DNA from: Micromonospora sp. WMMD1102
Lineage (GTDB): Bacteria; Actinomycetota; Actinomycetes; Mycobacteriales; Micromonosporaceae
Assembly (NCBI RefSeq): GCF_029626265.1
Contig: NZ_JARUBN010000001.1
Coordinates: 620,001 to 684,000 of the forward strand
Direction of reading: 5' to 3'
Length of the DNA stretch: 64,000 bases
The translations under genes were made by a program, and so were the position numbers. Of this stretch, positions 23,612 to 33,512 are shown piece by piece. Every line of letters starts with the position of its first letter. Position 1 is the first letter of the stretch. Under the pieces are notes generated by a model. That model searched no databases. It worked only from the letters and a program-made list of their open reading frames with translations, and had not been told where the DNA came from.

Positions 23612-26600
23612 TTCCATTGGCGAGGAAGCGCAAGGAGATAGCCGGGCAGCTGTCGTTCGACGACTACCTCTGGGCGCGTGCGTCGGAACCGGACGGCTCC
23701 GACGAGTTGGAGGTGGAGACGAGTGAACCAGTACGCAGCGCAAGCACAGACTCACTGGAAGAAGTACCTGCCGAATCGGTACCAACAGATCGGGAACCCG
23801 GACGAGTTCTTCACGGCGCTGGGGGAGCAGATCGCCCAGCAGATCGAGGACCTGAGCAGGACGCTGGCCGGCCCGGACCCGGAGCAGGAGACGTACCTGG
23901 ACAAGCTCGGCCGGCTGAACAACGCCAGGCTGCGCGCCGAGGGCCAGGTGCTGCGGGAGATGCTGCCCGACCCGGAGACCGACCTCAGCCCGACCCGCTA
24001 GAACCCGTCGCGCCGCCGTCGGGGGCGGCGCTACCGCCCCCGACGGCGACGGCGACGGCTTCATCCGACTCCACCACGCCACACGTCGTTCAACCCGCCC
24101 CACGCCCGACCGCCACCACAGATCTGCTCGGCGAACTGGCGAACCTGCCACCCGCCCCGCCGGCACCCCCAGCCGAGCCGGAGGACGACCCCGTTCCTCC
24201 GGACCGCTTCTCCGGATCCGAGTCGCACGACGCGAGGGCAGTACCGGACGCCGGGGCAGCGCCGACCGGGGCGAGGTTCCGGCCCACGGAGCAGGCCGAT
24301 CTCGCCCCCTCCGGGGAGGCCGCCCGAATCAAGGCGAACATCGCCGCGCTGCGGGTGCTGCGTACGCTGCAAGCCGATCAGCGGTCCGCCAGCGAGGACG
24401 AGCAACAGGTACTCGCCCGCTGGTCCGGATGGGGCGCCGTCCCCGCCGTCTTCGACCCGGACCGCGACGACCACACCGCCTACGTCTGGGCACGGGAGCA
24501 ACTCGTCGAATTGCTCGACGAGACCGAGTGGCGTGCCGCACGACGTACCACCCTCAACGCCCACTACACCGACGCCTCTGTCGTCAAGGTCGTGTGGGAC
24601 GCCGTGCAGCAACTCGGCTTCACCGGCGGCGACGTACTCGAACCCGGCAGCGGCTCGGGCAACTTCATCGCCTTCGCCCCCGAGAACGCCCGGATGGTCG
24701 GGGTCGAGCTGGACCCGGTCACCGCAGCAATCTCTGCCGCGCTCTACCCGGACGCCCGGATCCTCAACGAAAGCTTCGCCGACACCCGCATCCCGACCGG
24801 CGCCTTCGACCTCGTGATCGGAAACGTCCCCTTCGGCAAGATCACGCTCGCTGACCGTCGCCACAACCCGGGCGGCCACAGCATTCATGACCATTTCATG
24901 ATCAAGGGATTGCACCTGCTGCGGCCAGGCGGGCTTATGGCGGTGCTCACCTCGCACTTCAGCATGGACCGCGCCAACCCCGCAGCCCGCCGAGAGATCG
25001 CCTCACTCGCGGATCTGGTCGGCGCCGTACGCCTGCCGTCGGGCGCCATGGCGAAAGCCGCCGGTACCGACGCCGTCATCGACGTACTGATCCTGCGCCG
25101 ACGGGAAGAGGGCCGCCCAGCCGCCACTTCGCAGGATTGGGAAACGACTCGGCGGGTCACCCTCGGCGAGGACGAGGTCAGGATCAACGGCTACTTCCTG
25201 GATCGCCCGGACCGCGTGCTCGGCCGACTGGGCACCGGCGGCCTGCACAGCAGGGACGAACTGACCGTCGTGGGAGACCGTGATTGTGCGCCGGCGCTAC
25301 GAGCCGCGTTGCAGGACGTCGTGGCGGTAGCCGAGATGCAGGCGTTGACGTACAGCGAAGCCCGGCGGGCCCCGGCACCGCAGCCGATCGCGTTCGTCGC
25401 CGCCGCGCAACAGCATCCGGATGGCTACCTTGCGCTGAACAAGGACGGCACGTTCACGCGGGTCATCGACGGGCAGACAGAGCCCTACGCGCCGCCGAAG
25501 ACTCAAGCGGACGAGCTGCGGGAACTGCTGAGACTGCGCAACATCGCGATGCGGCTGCTGGAGGCCGAGGCCGCGACCCGCGACGACACCGAAGAGATCG
25601 ACTACCTGCGCGCCCAGCTCGGGCGGCGCTACGACGGCTACGTTTCACGATTTGGGCCGATCAACCGCTACAACACCTACGAGACCGGCAAGGTCGACGA
25701 AGAGACCGGCGAACCGGTCCTGCGGCGGGTCGCCCCGGCCCAGGGCGGGTTCCGTGCCGACCCGTTCTCCAACGTTGTCTACGCCCTGGAGCGCTTCGAT
25801 GAAGCGTCCCAGCTCGCCTACAAGTCCGACATCTTCACCACGCGGGCCATCGCTCCTCGTGCGCCGAAGCTCGGCGCGGAGACACCCGAGGACGCGATCG
25901 CGGTCTGCCAGGACGTGTACGGCCACATCACGCTGGAGCGGGTGGCGTGGCTGCTCGGCGTGGACGAGGCGGAAGCGCGCCAGCGACTGGGAACCCTGGT
26001 CTTCGACGAGCCTGGCACCGACCGACTCGTCCCGGCGGCGGAGTACCTGTCCGGCAACGTGCGGGTCAAGCTGGATCAGGCCCGCGCCGCAGCCGAGGAA
26101 GACGAGCGGTACGCGCCCAACGTCGAGGCGCTGACCGCCGTCAAACCAGTCGACCTCACCCCGGAGGAGATCCGCGTTCGGCTCGGTGCGAGCTGGGTGA
26201 GCGGCAGCACGGTGCAGGAGTTCCTGCAAGAGCTTCTGGACGACCCCACGCTCGCGGTCGAGCACGGCGACGGCGGCACGGACTGGACCGTCACCTCGAA
26301 GCGTCGCGCGACGACCCTCGCGACGAGCACGTGGGGGACCGAACGCCGATCTGCGGTCGACATCGCGGAGGACCTGCTGAAGCAGCGGCCGGTGCGCGTG
26401 TACGACGTCGACCCGGTGACTGAGAAGCGGCGGCTGAACGCCGACGCCACTCTCGCTGCCCAGACCAAGGCCACCGAGATCAACGAACGGTTCAGCGAGT
26501 GGCTGTGGGCGGATCCGCAGCGGGCCAACGCCCACCTGGCCACCTACAACGAGAGATTTAACTCTCTCGTGCTGCGTTCCTACGACGGTTTGAAGCTGAC

Positions 26601-29600
26601 CCTGCCGGGTCTGGCTCTTACCTTCAAGCCGCATTCGCACCAGTACAGCGCGGTGGCCCGGATCGTCGCCGAACCGTCGGTCGGGCTCTGGCACGAAGTC
26701 GGCGCCGGCAAGACCGCGGAAATGGTCATGGGGGCGATGGAACTTCGTCGCCTGGGCCTGGTCCGCAAGCCGATGATTATCGTTCCCAATCACATGTTGG
26801 AGCAATTCAGCAGGGAGTTCCTCCAGCTATATCCCCAGGCTCGGCTGCTCTCCGCCAGCAGCGCGGACCTGACGGCGGACCGACGCAGGCTGTTCCAGGC
26901 TCGGGTGACGACCGGCACTTGGGACGCAGTTATCATGACTCACCGCGCGTTTGAGCAGGTGGCCATGTCACCCGAGTACCAGCGGAAGTACCTGAAGTCG
27001 AAGATCGAGAAGTTGGAGATTCGGCTGGCGTCGGCGGAGGCTGCCGGCCAGAAGCGGCTCGTCAAGCAGCTTGAAGGCGCCATCAGTCGGGCAGAGGAAC
27101 GGATCAAGAAGAAGCTCGCCACGAAGAAGGACCCCGGCCTGACTTTCGAGCTGCTGGGCGTCGACTACCTGTTCGTCGATGAAGGCCATTTGTTCAAGAA
27201 TCTGGAGCGGCCGAGCCGGATTCCGGGCATGGGCATCCCCGGATCCAACCGGTCCACCGACCTGGACATGAAGCTGCGGTGGCTGCGCGAGAGTAACGAC
27301 AGGGTGGGCACCATCGCGACGGCGACCCCCGTCGCGAACTCCCTCGGCGAGGTCCACACCATGCTCATGTACCTCGCCCCGGATCTGATGCGCTCGCTGC
27401 GTATTGACGAGTTCGACTCCTGGGCGGCGACGTTCGGCGAGACGGTCGAGGGGATCGAGGTCGTTCCCGAGGGCGGCGGCCTGCGAATGAACAGCCGGTT
27501 CGCCAAGTTCTACAACGTCCCAGAATTGTTGCGGCTGCTGCATCAGGTCGCAGACGTGAAGACGGCGGAAGACCTCGCTCTGCCCGTGCCCGCGCTCAAA
27601 CAGCGCGAGGACGGCCAACGCCTGCCCCGCACCATTGTCGTCGCCCCCAGCGACGGGCTGACCGACTACCTCACGGCCCTGGTCGACCGGGCCGACAAGG
27701 TCCGCAAGGGGGATGTCGAGCCGACCGAGGACAACCTCCTGAAGATCACGCACAACGGCCGCTCTGCGGCGATGGACCTGCGATTGGTGCCACCCACGGC
27801 AGACGAGATTGCCGACGTGTTGCGCCGCTTCGAGGTGCTCGAAGACGAGCGAGCTATCGCGGCGGTGGCTGCCAACCTTTCCGCACTGTGGGCCCGGCAG
27901 CGGCCGAACCGCTTGGACCCCACCACAGCCGTATGGCCCGGCGAGGTGTGGCAGGAACAGGGCGAGACACTTTGGTCGGGGCAGTTCGATCACGCCACCG
28001 AACAGGCCCTGCTCCGGCTCTCCGACACCCACGACTGGAGCGTCGGCCCGCTGGAAAGCGGCCAGATCCTCGACACGCTGACCAACTACGACGGGCTCGG
28101 CGACGCCGACATCCGACAGCAAGTGGCCGAGCACCTGATCGACCACTGGGTGACCGAACCGCCGTACGCACAGGTCGGCCGGAGCGTCCGCTGGCCCGAC
28201 CGCGTTGAGGACGCTACCGGCCGCGTGGTCTGGAGCGGCGAACTGCCACACACCCTCAAGCAGGCCCTCGTCTTTGCCTATCGGGACGCAGACGACGAAC
28301 ACCCCGTGACCGCAGACCGGCTCGTCGAGCTGATGGACACCTACGACCGCCTCGCGGACCCGAGGATCCGCGAGCGGCTCGCCTCGGACCTCGCCGGTCT
28401 ATGGAGCCAGGAACCTCCCGCTGGACCGGACGTCGGTCACGATGTGGCCAGAGCAGCGGAGACGGCATGGCCGGACCCGATCACCGCTCCGCCGGAGTTG
28501 CTGTGGTCGGGGTCGTTCAGCGAGGAGGTCCAATCAGCGCTGCTCGCAATCCGCGCCATGGACACGGATGCGGCCAGCAAGCTGACCATCGCAGCGGAGA
28601 CGATCGCCGGCATCTACGCCGAGCACCGAGACGACATTTTCAACGACAGCGACGGTCAACCCCATCCGCGCCCCGGCGCGCTTCAGATCGTCTTCAGCGA
28701 CCTCGGTGTGCCTGCGGCCGGATGGAACGCCTACGAAGAACTGCGGGCTCAACTCGTCGCTCGTGGCGTGCCTCGGGCTCAGATCCGGTTCATGCACGAG
28801 GCCGGAAACGACGCGGAAAAGGCCGCCTTGTTCGCCGCTGCCCGCGACGGGCGCATCAGCGTCTTGGTCGGTAGCACCGAGAAAATGGGTGTAGGGACGA
28901 ACGTCCAGGCTCGCGCCGTCGCGTTGCATCACCTGGACTGTCCCTGGCGGCCGGCCGACCTCCAACAGAGAGAAGGCAGAATCCTTCGGCAGGGCAACCA
29001 GAACTCTGAAGTCGAGATCATCCGGTACGTCACCGAAGGCTCGTTCGACGGGTTCATGTGGCAGACGGTCGCGAGGAAGGCCGAGTTCATCGCGCAGCTC
29101 ATGCGTGGCCGGCTCGACGTGCGAGAAATCGAAGACATCGGAGACGCGGCCCTGTCGTACAACGAAGTGAAAGCGTTGGCGACCGGCAACCCGTTGCTGC
29201 TCGACCAGGCGGCCCTCCAAGCCGAAGTAACCAAATTGGAGCGGATGGAACGCTCACATCACCGGGAACGCGATCGGATGGCCTGGGTCCGGCGCGAACG
29301 TGAGCAGGACATCGCCATTCTGCGGGCCGAGATCGGGGAGGCCATCGCGGCCCAGGCACGCCGAGTCGACACCACGGGGGACAAGTTCCGAATTGCCGTG
29401 CTCGGCCAGAGCACTGCGGAGCGGAAGCAGGGCAACGCGCTGCTGCGTGACGCGCTCAAGGCCCTCACCGTGCCGCCCCCACGGGGTGAGCAGGAGGTCG
29501 CCACGATCGGTGGATTTGCGGTAGTCGCGGAACATCGGTGGATCGAGGCGCAGAACCGGCGGCTGTTGTTCGTCAACGTGCCCGACCTGCCCCGAGCCGA

Positions 29601-32280
29601 GTTCGCACTCTCCCACACCGAGCTGGACAACGCGGACCTGGTGGGCCGGTTGGAGAAGCGGCTGCGCGGGCTCGACGCCATCGTCGGGCAACTGCAACGT
29701 GACCTCGCGGCCAAGGAACAGGACCTTGATCGGATCACGAGCGGGCTGGACGCGCCGTTCAAACACGGCGATGCGCTGCGCACCGCGAGACTGCGGCTGG
29801 AGCAGGTGAACGCGCAGATCACCGAGGCGAGCAAGTCCGAGCCGACAGCGTCCTCGACCGCCGCCCCCAACGAAGCCACGGCGATGCCGAAGCGCGTTGA
29901 CCCGGCCATCATCCGCAGCGGCCGTCCCGGACACCCCGACGGCAACGACACCATGCAGGTCCTCACCCTCACCGCCGCAGCCATCCAAACCTACGGTTGG
30001 GTGTCTCGCCGGGATGCCGACGCCAGCGACGGCAAACTCGTTCCGACCGCCGCGATCGTCGACACTGCGATCAACGGCGACGGATACGACGCCGCCGGAT
30101 TGCGCGAGGAACTGGAGGCGGCCGTAACCGACGAAACTCGTGCCTATGCCACCGCCGTGCGGGAGTACGCCATCGCGCTACCCGACCGTGACGTCAGCGA
30201 CTACGCCTACCAACTGCGGGTCGCCGCGACCGAGCCCAGCGTAAGCCCACGCCACTTCGCCACCCTGGTCTCGGCCGTTTCCAGCTACCAGCGCCACCTA
30301 CAAGACCAAGCCATCCGCCACGTCACGGCCACGTCGACGTGGCAGGGCAAGAAGGGTGATCAGGTCAGCTTCGACGCTCAGGTTCTCGCGGCCCGCAGCT
30401 ACAACCGCCAACGCCGCGGCGCCCAGTCCTCCGCCACCACGCTCTACCTAGCCGACGCGTCCGGGAACCTTTGGACCTGGCGGGCACCCAACCTCAACGC
30501 CTTCCGGGACGGGACGTACGTCCACGTCACGGGCAAGATCAAAGGTCACGACACCACGGACGGACACCGGCAGACCGAACTCGGCCGGTGCGTTCTCGCT
30601 CCGATCGACATGCCGGCGGACTGGCCGCGGGACCACAACGACACCACCAGCCAACCGGCCGACGACGCTCCGCCTCCACCCGAACCCGCACCTCCGGCAC
30701 CGTCTGCGATCACATCGCCAGCCGCCACCGTTGCCGTTACGATCCCGGTGAACCTCGACGCCTGGGCCGCCGGACCCGGAGCACGTGCGAGCGAGGACGA
30801 CATCACCTGGCTCTCCGACGTGTTGACGGGACTGGCCAACGATCCGCAAACGCAGATGTGGGCCCTCGCCAACTCCGCCGACAACTTCGCGCACCCCTTC
30901 GCCAACATGCTCGCCGACACCCTCATGGACGCCTTCGAGGAACGCATCGACTTCCTGCGGTGGGCGTACTTCGGCGACCGACAGGACCAGACCGCATTGC
31001 GCGAAGCCGCCACCGAGGCAGTCTTCGCCGCTGTCCGATCCGCCGCCGATCTCCAGGCACTCGCAGAACAGGCGGAGGCCGAACCGGAGGCCACCCGGGC
31101 GGCCCACACACCCTCCGTTGACGATCCAAACGCCGGTCCCGACCACTGTGCAGAAGCCGCGGACAGTGCGGGCACGCCAGCGCCGGACCAGACCGAACCA
31201 GCCGCCAACGACGACCTGGAGCAACGGGAGCAGCAGGTGCGCCGCCGCCAGATCGTGCTGAAGATCGAGGAACACGCAGCTGGCCTGCACCGGAGCACCG
31301 GATCAGCGCACCGCTACGTCGGCGAGATGGTCAAGGCAACTCCAACAGAGATGGAGTGGATCAAGGGCTACATCGCTGATCACCCCGAGGTGCTGGAGCT
31401 TCCGTACCGCACGCCCGCGCAGTGGGACCAGGTCCGGCAGCGGCGAGGCGAGGACGCGTTCCAACAGGCCGAAGCTGCCCACGCCGCAGGCGACCTGACC
31501 GGTGCACTGGACTGGCTCGACGAGGCACGGGCGTGCGGAGTGCTTTCTCTCGCGGAATGGAGTGCCGGCCGCGACTACGTGCGAACGCACGGCGGCGCTG
31601 CGAACCCGCCTACGTCTGGCCCGGCGGTAGAGACTCCGGGACGCGGCGACCAGCCCGAGCAGCAGATGCCTCGGGAAGACGCGCCGGTGGATCGGCGATC
31701 CCAGGTGCGACAGCGCCAACTGGTACGCGCGCTCGAACAGTACGGGCCTGGATACCACCGGCTCACCGGCGACGGAGTCAGGTACGCAGCTGAGGTGATG
31801 CGCGCGACGGAGCAGGAATGGGAGTGGATGGCGACCTACGCCCAGGCCAACCCCGAGGTGCTGGATGGCGAACGCCTCGGCGACGCGCGCATCGTCGAGA
31901 TCAACCGCACGGCCGCCCGGACAGCATTCGGGGCTGCTACCGACGCGATGAGGCGCGGCGACTTCGACCTCGCCCTTGAACGGCTCGACGACGCCGAGGT
32001 GTACTGCCCGGACGGCCACCCGGACCGAGGCGGTAACTGGGATCACTATCGCGGCATCGTGCGGACCAAGGCCGGCTCGGGCGTCGTGGACGGAGCGGCC
32101 ACACCCTCCGACTCCACGACGAAGAGCGCGGACGTGGCCACCGCAGAACGGCCGCGACCGGCAGCCCTGGCCAGGGCCGGCCACGCAACCCCGGTGCCGG
32201 TTCCGGCAGCCAGCTCCGGCCAGCCGCCATCGGCAGAACCCGCCCCTGCGGCCACCGCGCGCAACGCCCGTGCCCGCTGA
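23608..32280 (+). CDS. DarB-like giant N6-methyltransferase / SF2 helicase
   Basis: Open from GTG 23608 for 2890 codons. Coding bias fits for the first 38 codons and again from about 24002, but not in between, so the true N-terminus is unclear. Methyltransferase part (about 230-520): SAM motif 'VLEPGSGSGNFIAFAP' and catalytic motif 'VIGNVPFGKI', an NPPF variant. Helicase part (about 1000-1850): Walker A 'HEVGAGKTAEMVMGAM', DEGH box 'YLFVDEGHLFKNL', 'TIATATPVANS', and motif VI 'QQREGRILRQGNQN'. Then a coiled coil (about 1900-2100) and, at the C-terminus, two related repeats of about 120 residues (2542-2660 and 2697-2821). Such fusions occur on phages and conjugative plasmids; P1 DarB protects incoming DNA from restriction. 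An anti-restriction role during transfer is the likely one. Confidence 0.8.
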   Translation: MIPLARKRKEIAGQLSFDDYLWARASEPDGSDELEVETSEPVRSASTDSLEEVPAESVPTDREPGRVLHGAGGADRPADRGPEQDAGRPGPGAGDVPGQARPAEQRQAARRGPGAAGDAARPGDRPQPDPLEPVAPPSGAALPPPTATATASSDSTTPHVVQPAPRPTATTDLLGELANLPPAPPAPPAEPEDDPVPPDRFSGSESHDARAVPDAGAAPTGARFRPTEQADLAPSGEAARIKANIAALRVLRTLQADQRSASEDEQQVLARWSGWGAVPAVFDPDRDDHTAYVWAREQLVELLDETEWRAARRTTLNAHYTDASVVKVVWDAVQQLGFTGGDVLEPGSGSGNFIAFAPENARMVGVELDPVTAAISAALYPDARILNESFADTRIPTGAFDLVIGNVPFGKITLADRRHNPGGHSIHDHFMIKGLHLLRPGGLMAVLTSHFSMDRANPAARREIASLADLVGAVRLPSGAMAKAAGTDAVIDVLILRRREEGRPAATSQDWETTRRVTLGEDEVRINGYFLDRPDRVLGRLGTGGLHSRDELTVVGDRDCAPALRAALQDVVAVAEMQALTYSEARRAPAPQPIAFVAAAQQHPDGYLALNKDGTFTRVIDGQTEPYAPPKTQADELRELLRLRNIAMRLLEAEAATRDDTEEIDYLRAQLGRRYDGYVSRFGPINRYNTYETGKVDEETGEPVLRRVAPAQGGFRADPFSNVVYALERFDEASQLAYKSDIFTTRAIAPRAPKLGAETPEDAIAVCQDVYGHITLERVAWLLGVDEAEARQRLGTLVFDEPGTDRLVPAAEYLSGNVRVKLDQARAAAEEDERYAPNVEALTAVKPVDLTPEEIRVRLGASWVSGSTVQEFLQELLDDPTLAVEHGDGGTDWTVTSKRRATTLATSTWGTERRSAVDIAEDLLKQRPVRVYDVDPVTEKRRLNADATLAAQTKATEINERFSEWLWADPQRANAHLATYNERFNSLVLRSYDGLKLTLPGLALTFKPHSHQYSAVARIVAEPSVGLWHEVGAGKTAEMVMGAMELRRLGLVRKPMIIVPNHMLEQFSREFLQLYPQARLLSASSADLTADRRRLFQARVTTGTWDAVIMTHRAFEQVAMSPEYQRKYLKSKIEKLEIRLASAEAAGQKRLVKQLEGAISRAEERIKKKLATKKDPGLTFELLGVDYLFVDEGHLFKNLERPSRIPGMGIPGSNRSTDLDMKLRWLRESNDRVGTIATATPVANSLGEVHTMLMYLAPDLMRSLRIDEFDSWAATFGETVEGIEVVPEGGGLRMNSRFAKFYNVPELLRLLHQVADVKTAEDLALPVPALKQREDGQRLPRTIVVAPSDGLTDYLTALVDRADKVRKGDVEPTEDNLLKITHNGRSAAMDLRLVPPTADEIADVLRRFEVLEDERAIAAVAANLSALWARQRPNRLDPTTAVWPGEVWQEQGETLWSGQFDHATEQALLRLSDTHDWSVGPLESGQILDTLTNYDGLGDADIRQQVAEHLIDHWVTEPPYAQVGRSVRWPDRVEDATGRVVWSGELPHTLKQALVFAYRDADDEHPVTADRLVELMDTYDRLADPRIRERLASDLAGLWSQEPPAGPDVGHDVARAAETAWPDPITAPPELLWSGSFSEEVQSALLAIRAMDTDAASKLTIAAETIAGIYAEHRDDIFNDSDGQPHPRPGALQIVFSDLGVPAAGWNAYEELRAQLVARGVPRAQIRFMHEAGNDAEKAALFAAARDGRISVLVGSTEKMGVGTNVQARAVALHHLDCPWRPADLQQREGRILRQGNQNSEVEIIRYVTEGSFDGFMWQTVARKAEFIAQLMRGRLDVREIEDIGDAALSYNEVKALATGNPLLLDQAALQAEVTKLERMERSHHRERDRMAWVRREREQDIAILRAEIGEAIAAQARRVDTTGDKFRIAVLGQSTAERKQGNALLRDALKALTVPPPRGEQEVATIGGFAVVAEHRWIEAQNRRLLFVNVPDLPRAEFALSHTELDNADLVGRLEKRLRGLDAIVGQLQRDLAAKEQDLDRITSGLDAPFKHGDALRTARLRLEQVNAQITEASKSEPTASSTAAPNEATAMPKRVDPAIIRSGRPGHPDGNDTMQVLTLTAAAIQTYGWVSRRDADASDGKLVPTAAIVDTAINGDGYDAAGLREELEAAVTDETRAYATAVREYAIALPDRDVSDYAYQLRVAATEPSVSPRHFATLVSAVSSYQRHLQDQAIRHVTATSTWQGKKGDQVSFDAQVLAARSYNRQRRGAQSSATTLYLADASGNLWTWRAPNLNAFRDGTYVHVTGKIKGHDTTDGHRQTELGRCVLAPIDMPADWPRDHNDTTSQPADDAPPPPEPAPPAPSAITSPAATVAVTIPVNLDAWAAGPGARASEDDITWLSDVLTGLANDPQTQMWALANSADNFAHPFANMLADTLMDAFEERIDFLRWAYFGDRQDQTALREAATEAVFAAVRSAADLQALAEQAEAEPEATRAAHTPSVDDPNAGPDHCAEAADSAGTPAPDQTEPAANDDLEQREQQVRRRQIVLKIEEHAAGLHRSTGSAHRYVGEMVKATPTEMEWIKGYIADHPEVLELPYRTPAQWDQVRQRRGEDAFQQAEAAHAAGDLTGALDWLDEARACGVLSLAEWSAGRDYVRTHGGAANPPTSGPAVETPGRGDQPEQQMPREDAPVDRRSQVRQRQLVRALEQYGPGYHRLTGDGVRYAAEVMRATEQEWEWMATYAQANPEVLDGERLGDARIVEINRTAARTAFGAATDAMRRGDFDLALERLDDAEVYCPDGHPDRGGNWDHYRGIVRTKAGSGVVDGAATPSDSTTKSADVATAERPRPAALARAGHATPVPVPAASSGQPPSAEPAPAATARNARAR
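23723..24001 (+). CDS. Small helical protein nested in the 5' end of the large ORF
   Basis: GTG at 23723; 92 aa. Third codon positions are almost all G/C in this frame, while the overlapping large frame is AT-rich at third positions here, so this is the coding frame for 23723-24001. The product is helical: 'MNQYAAQAQTHWKKYLPNRY', 'DEFFTALGEQIAQQIEDLSR', 'LGRLNNARLRAEGQVLREML'. It weakly resembles TnpV-type small proteins of mobile elements. It ends in TAG 13 nt before a 15-bp hairpin (24014-24048), after which the coding signal moves to the large frame. It may be a separate gene or the true N-terminal part of the large protein through a frameshift. Confidence 0.6.
   Translation: MNQYAAQAQTHWKKYLPNRYQQIGNPDEFFTALGEQIAQQIEDLSRTLAGPDPEQETYLDKLGRLNNARLRAEGQVLREMLPDPETDLSPTR
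24014..24048 (+). repeat. 15-bp perfect hairpin between nested gene and helicase frame
   Basis: CGCCGTCGGGGGCGG (24014-24028) pairs perfectly with CCGCCCCCGACGGCG (24034-24048) around CGCTA. It begins 13 nt after the TAG of the nested gene. Transcription must pass through it to reach the helicase, so attenuation, or stimulation of a frameshift, are possible roles. Confidence 0.55.
31231..32070 (+). repeat. Two protein-level tandem repeats at the helicase C-terminus
   Basis: Unit 1 (31231-31590) and unit 2 (31696-32070) share the pattern 'QVR-x-RQ-[IL]-V' at the start, 'GLHRSTG'/'GYHRLTG', 'RY-[VA]-x-E-[MV]-[VM]-[KR]-AT', 'E-W-[IM]', 'NPEVL'/'HPEVL', a helix, then 'GDLTGALDWLDEA'/'GDFDLALERLDDA'. 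This points to an internal duplication of a helical domain, perhaps for protein or DNA contacts. Confidence 0.6.
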
Positions 32281-32308
32281 CCAAACGGCGACGCGGGCCC
32301 AGCCGATA

Positions 32309-32354
32309 ACATCTGGCCAGGGTGACCACGGGGGAAGCCACCCTGCCCAGATGT
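32309..32354 (+). terminator. Long hairpin terminator after the giant helicase gene
   Basis: ACATCTGG-C-CAGGGTG (32309-32324) pairs with CACCCTG-C-CCAGATGT (32339-32354); 15 pairs with one C/C mismatch, starting 28 nt after the helicase stop. No T-run follows, which is common in actinobacteria. The rest of the 311-bp gap to 32591 shows no gene. Confidence 0.6.
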
Positions 32355-32591
32355 CCAGCAACGGTACGAGTCGCCCGCAGCCAGCGACAACCGGCCGAGC
32401 GGGTACCGCGGCGTTGCCTCCTTGTCGCCCGCGACGCCGAGGACGAGACAGGAACGACCCGATCGGCTCACCGGTGTCGAGACGCTCAGTTCAGGCGATG
32501 CGGCCGACGCCGCCGACACCTGGGTCGGTTCCCGGCCTCATGCCCCTCGCACACGAGCAACCCCGCGAGTTGGTCAGCTCTCCGCGCGCGC

Positions 32592-33368
32592 TCACTGCGC
32601 CCGCCGCGTTGGGCAATGAATTGCGGTTAGCGCGTCGACCACGGCCAGGCCGTCGATGACGATCCCGTCAACGAGGTTGTCCACGATCATCAGCGGCAAC
32701 GGAGCCGTCTTCACGTCGTAGGTTGGTCCCGGGAGGTACCCGTGTTGACGCAGGCCCGGGTCGTGGTCGTCCCCCAATCCCGCGTGACAGGTGCCGCACA
32801 GGGTCAACAAGTTGTGCTCCACCGTGGGTCCGGCCTTGCGTACTGGCACCACGTGATGGACATCCAGTTCTAGGTCAACGTGGTTAGCCGGGCTGCGGCC
32901 GCACAGGACGCACCGGCGGCCGTCGCGGCGCAGGACATCACCCCGCTGTCGGCGAGTCGGCGCTTTCCTGCCGACGAGATCGTGGCCCGGATCGAATGTG
33001 GGTACGAACGACGCCACGTCGCGTACACACTCGATTGGCCGTAGCAGCGAAGGCAAGAACTCGCGTAGCAGGGCGTCGGCGATCGCCGTCGCAACGAAGC
33101 CCCCACGGCTCAGGACCGCAGCAAGTCCCTGCGGATCATCGGCGATCACCTTAGGCCGGTGCCCGAACCGGACGAGCAGGCTGTCGAAAGTTTCACGGCC
33201 CACTGCATCAGCCTGTCGGATCTCCCACCGGCGATCACGGGCTGAGAAGCTGGCGAATCGGGTATAGAGCGCGATATTCAGCAGGTCTGATCGCAGTTTT
33301 CGGACCGCCACCAGGTAGTAGCGGTCGTTCGAGAGCGCGCCCGCCACGGTAGCTGGGACAAGGGACAT
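32592..33368 (-). CDS. HNH endonuclease
   Basis: ATG at 33368; 258 aa. The HNH domain (about residues 140-205) is clear: 'DGRRCVLCGRSPANHVD' with a CxxC zinc pair, 'LELDVHHVVPVRKAGPT' with the catalytic His pair, and 'HNLLTLCGTCHAG' with the second CxxC. The N-terminal 140 residues may recognise a substrate ('LNIALYTRFASFSARDRRWE') but carry no known motif. Convergent with the helicase gene and separated from it by a strong terminator. HNH nucleases on mobile elements can be homing, restriction or toxin enzymes; nothing here decides. Confidence 0.85.
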   Translation of the reverse strand: MSLVPATVAGALSNDRYYLVAVRKLRSDLLNIALYTRFASFSARDRRWEIRQADAVGRETFDSLLVRFGHRPKVIADDPQGLAAVLSRGGFVATAIADALLREFLPSLLRPIECVRDVASFVPTFDPGHDLVGRKAPTRRQRGDVLRRDGRRCVLCGRSPANHVDLELDVHHVVPVRKAGPTVEHNLLTLCGTCHAGLGDDHDPGLRQHGYLPGPTYDVKTAPLPLMIVDNLVDGIVIDGLAVVDALTAIHCPTRRAQ

Positions 33369-33512
33369 GAAGCCATGCTGGCATAGTCCTGTGACAGGTC
33401 CCGTCGGTACACACGTACACGACGAAGACCAAGGAGGAGCCGACAGGAGCCGTTGCGACCGGCCAAGTCGATGGAGGAGCGAAGCCCAGCCTGCCGCCGC
33501 GCCGCCCAGCGA

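Noticed and set aside
24061..24957. 298-aa Gly-rich minus-strand ORF
   Set aside because: Antisense of the methyltransferase domain; no ribosome site or domain.
26968..28302. 444-aa minus-strand ORF inside the helicase gene
   Set aside because: Antisense shadow of conserved helicase motifs; composition and third positions do not fit coding.
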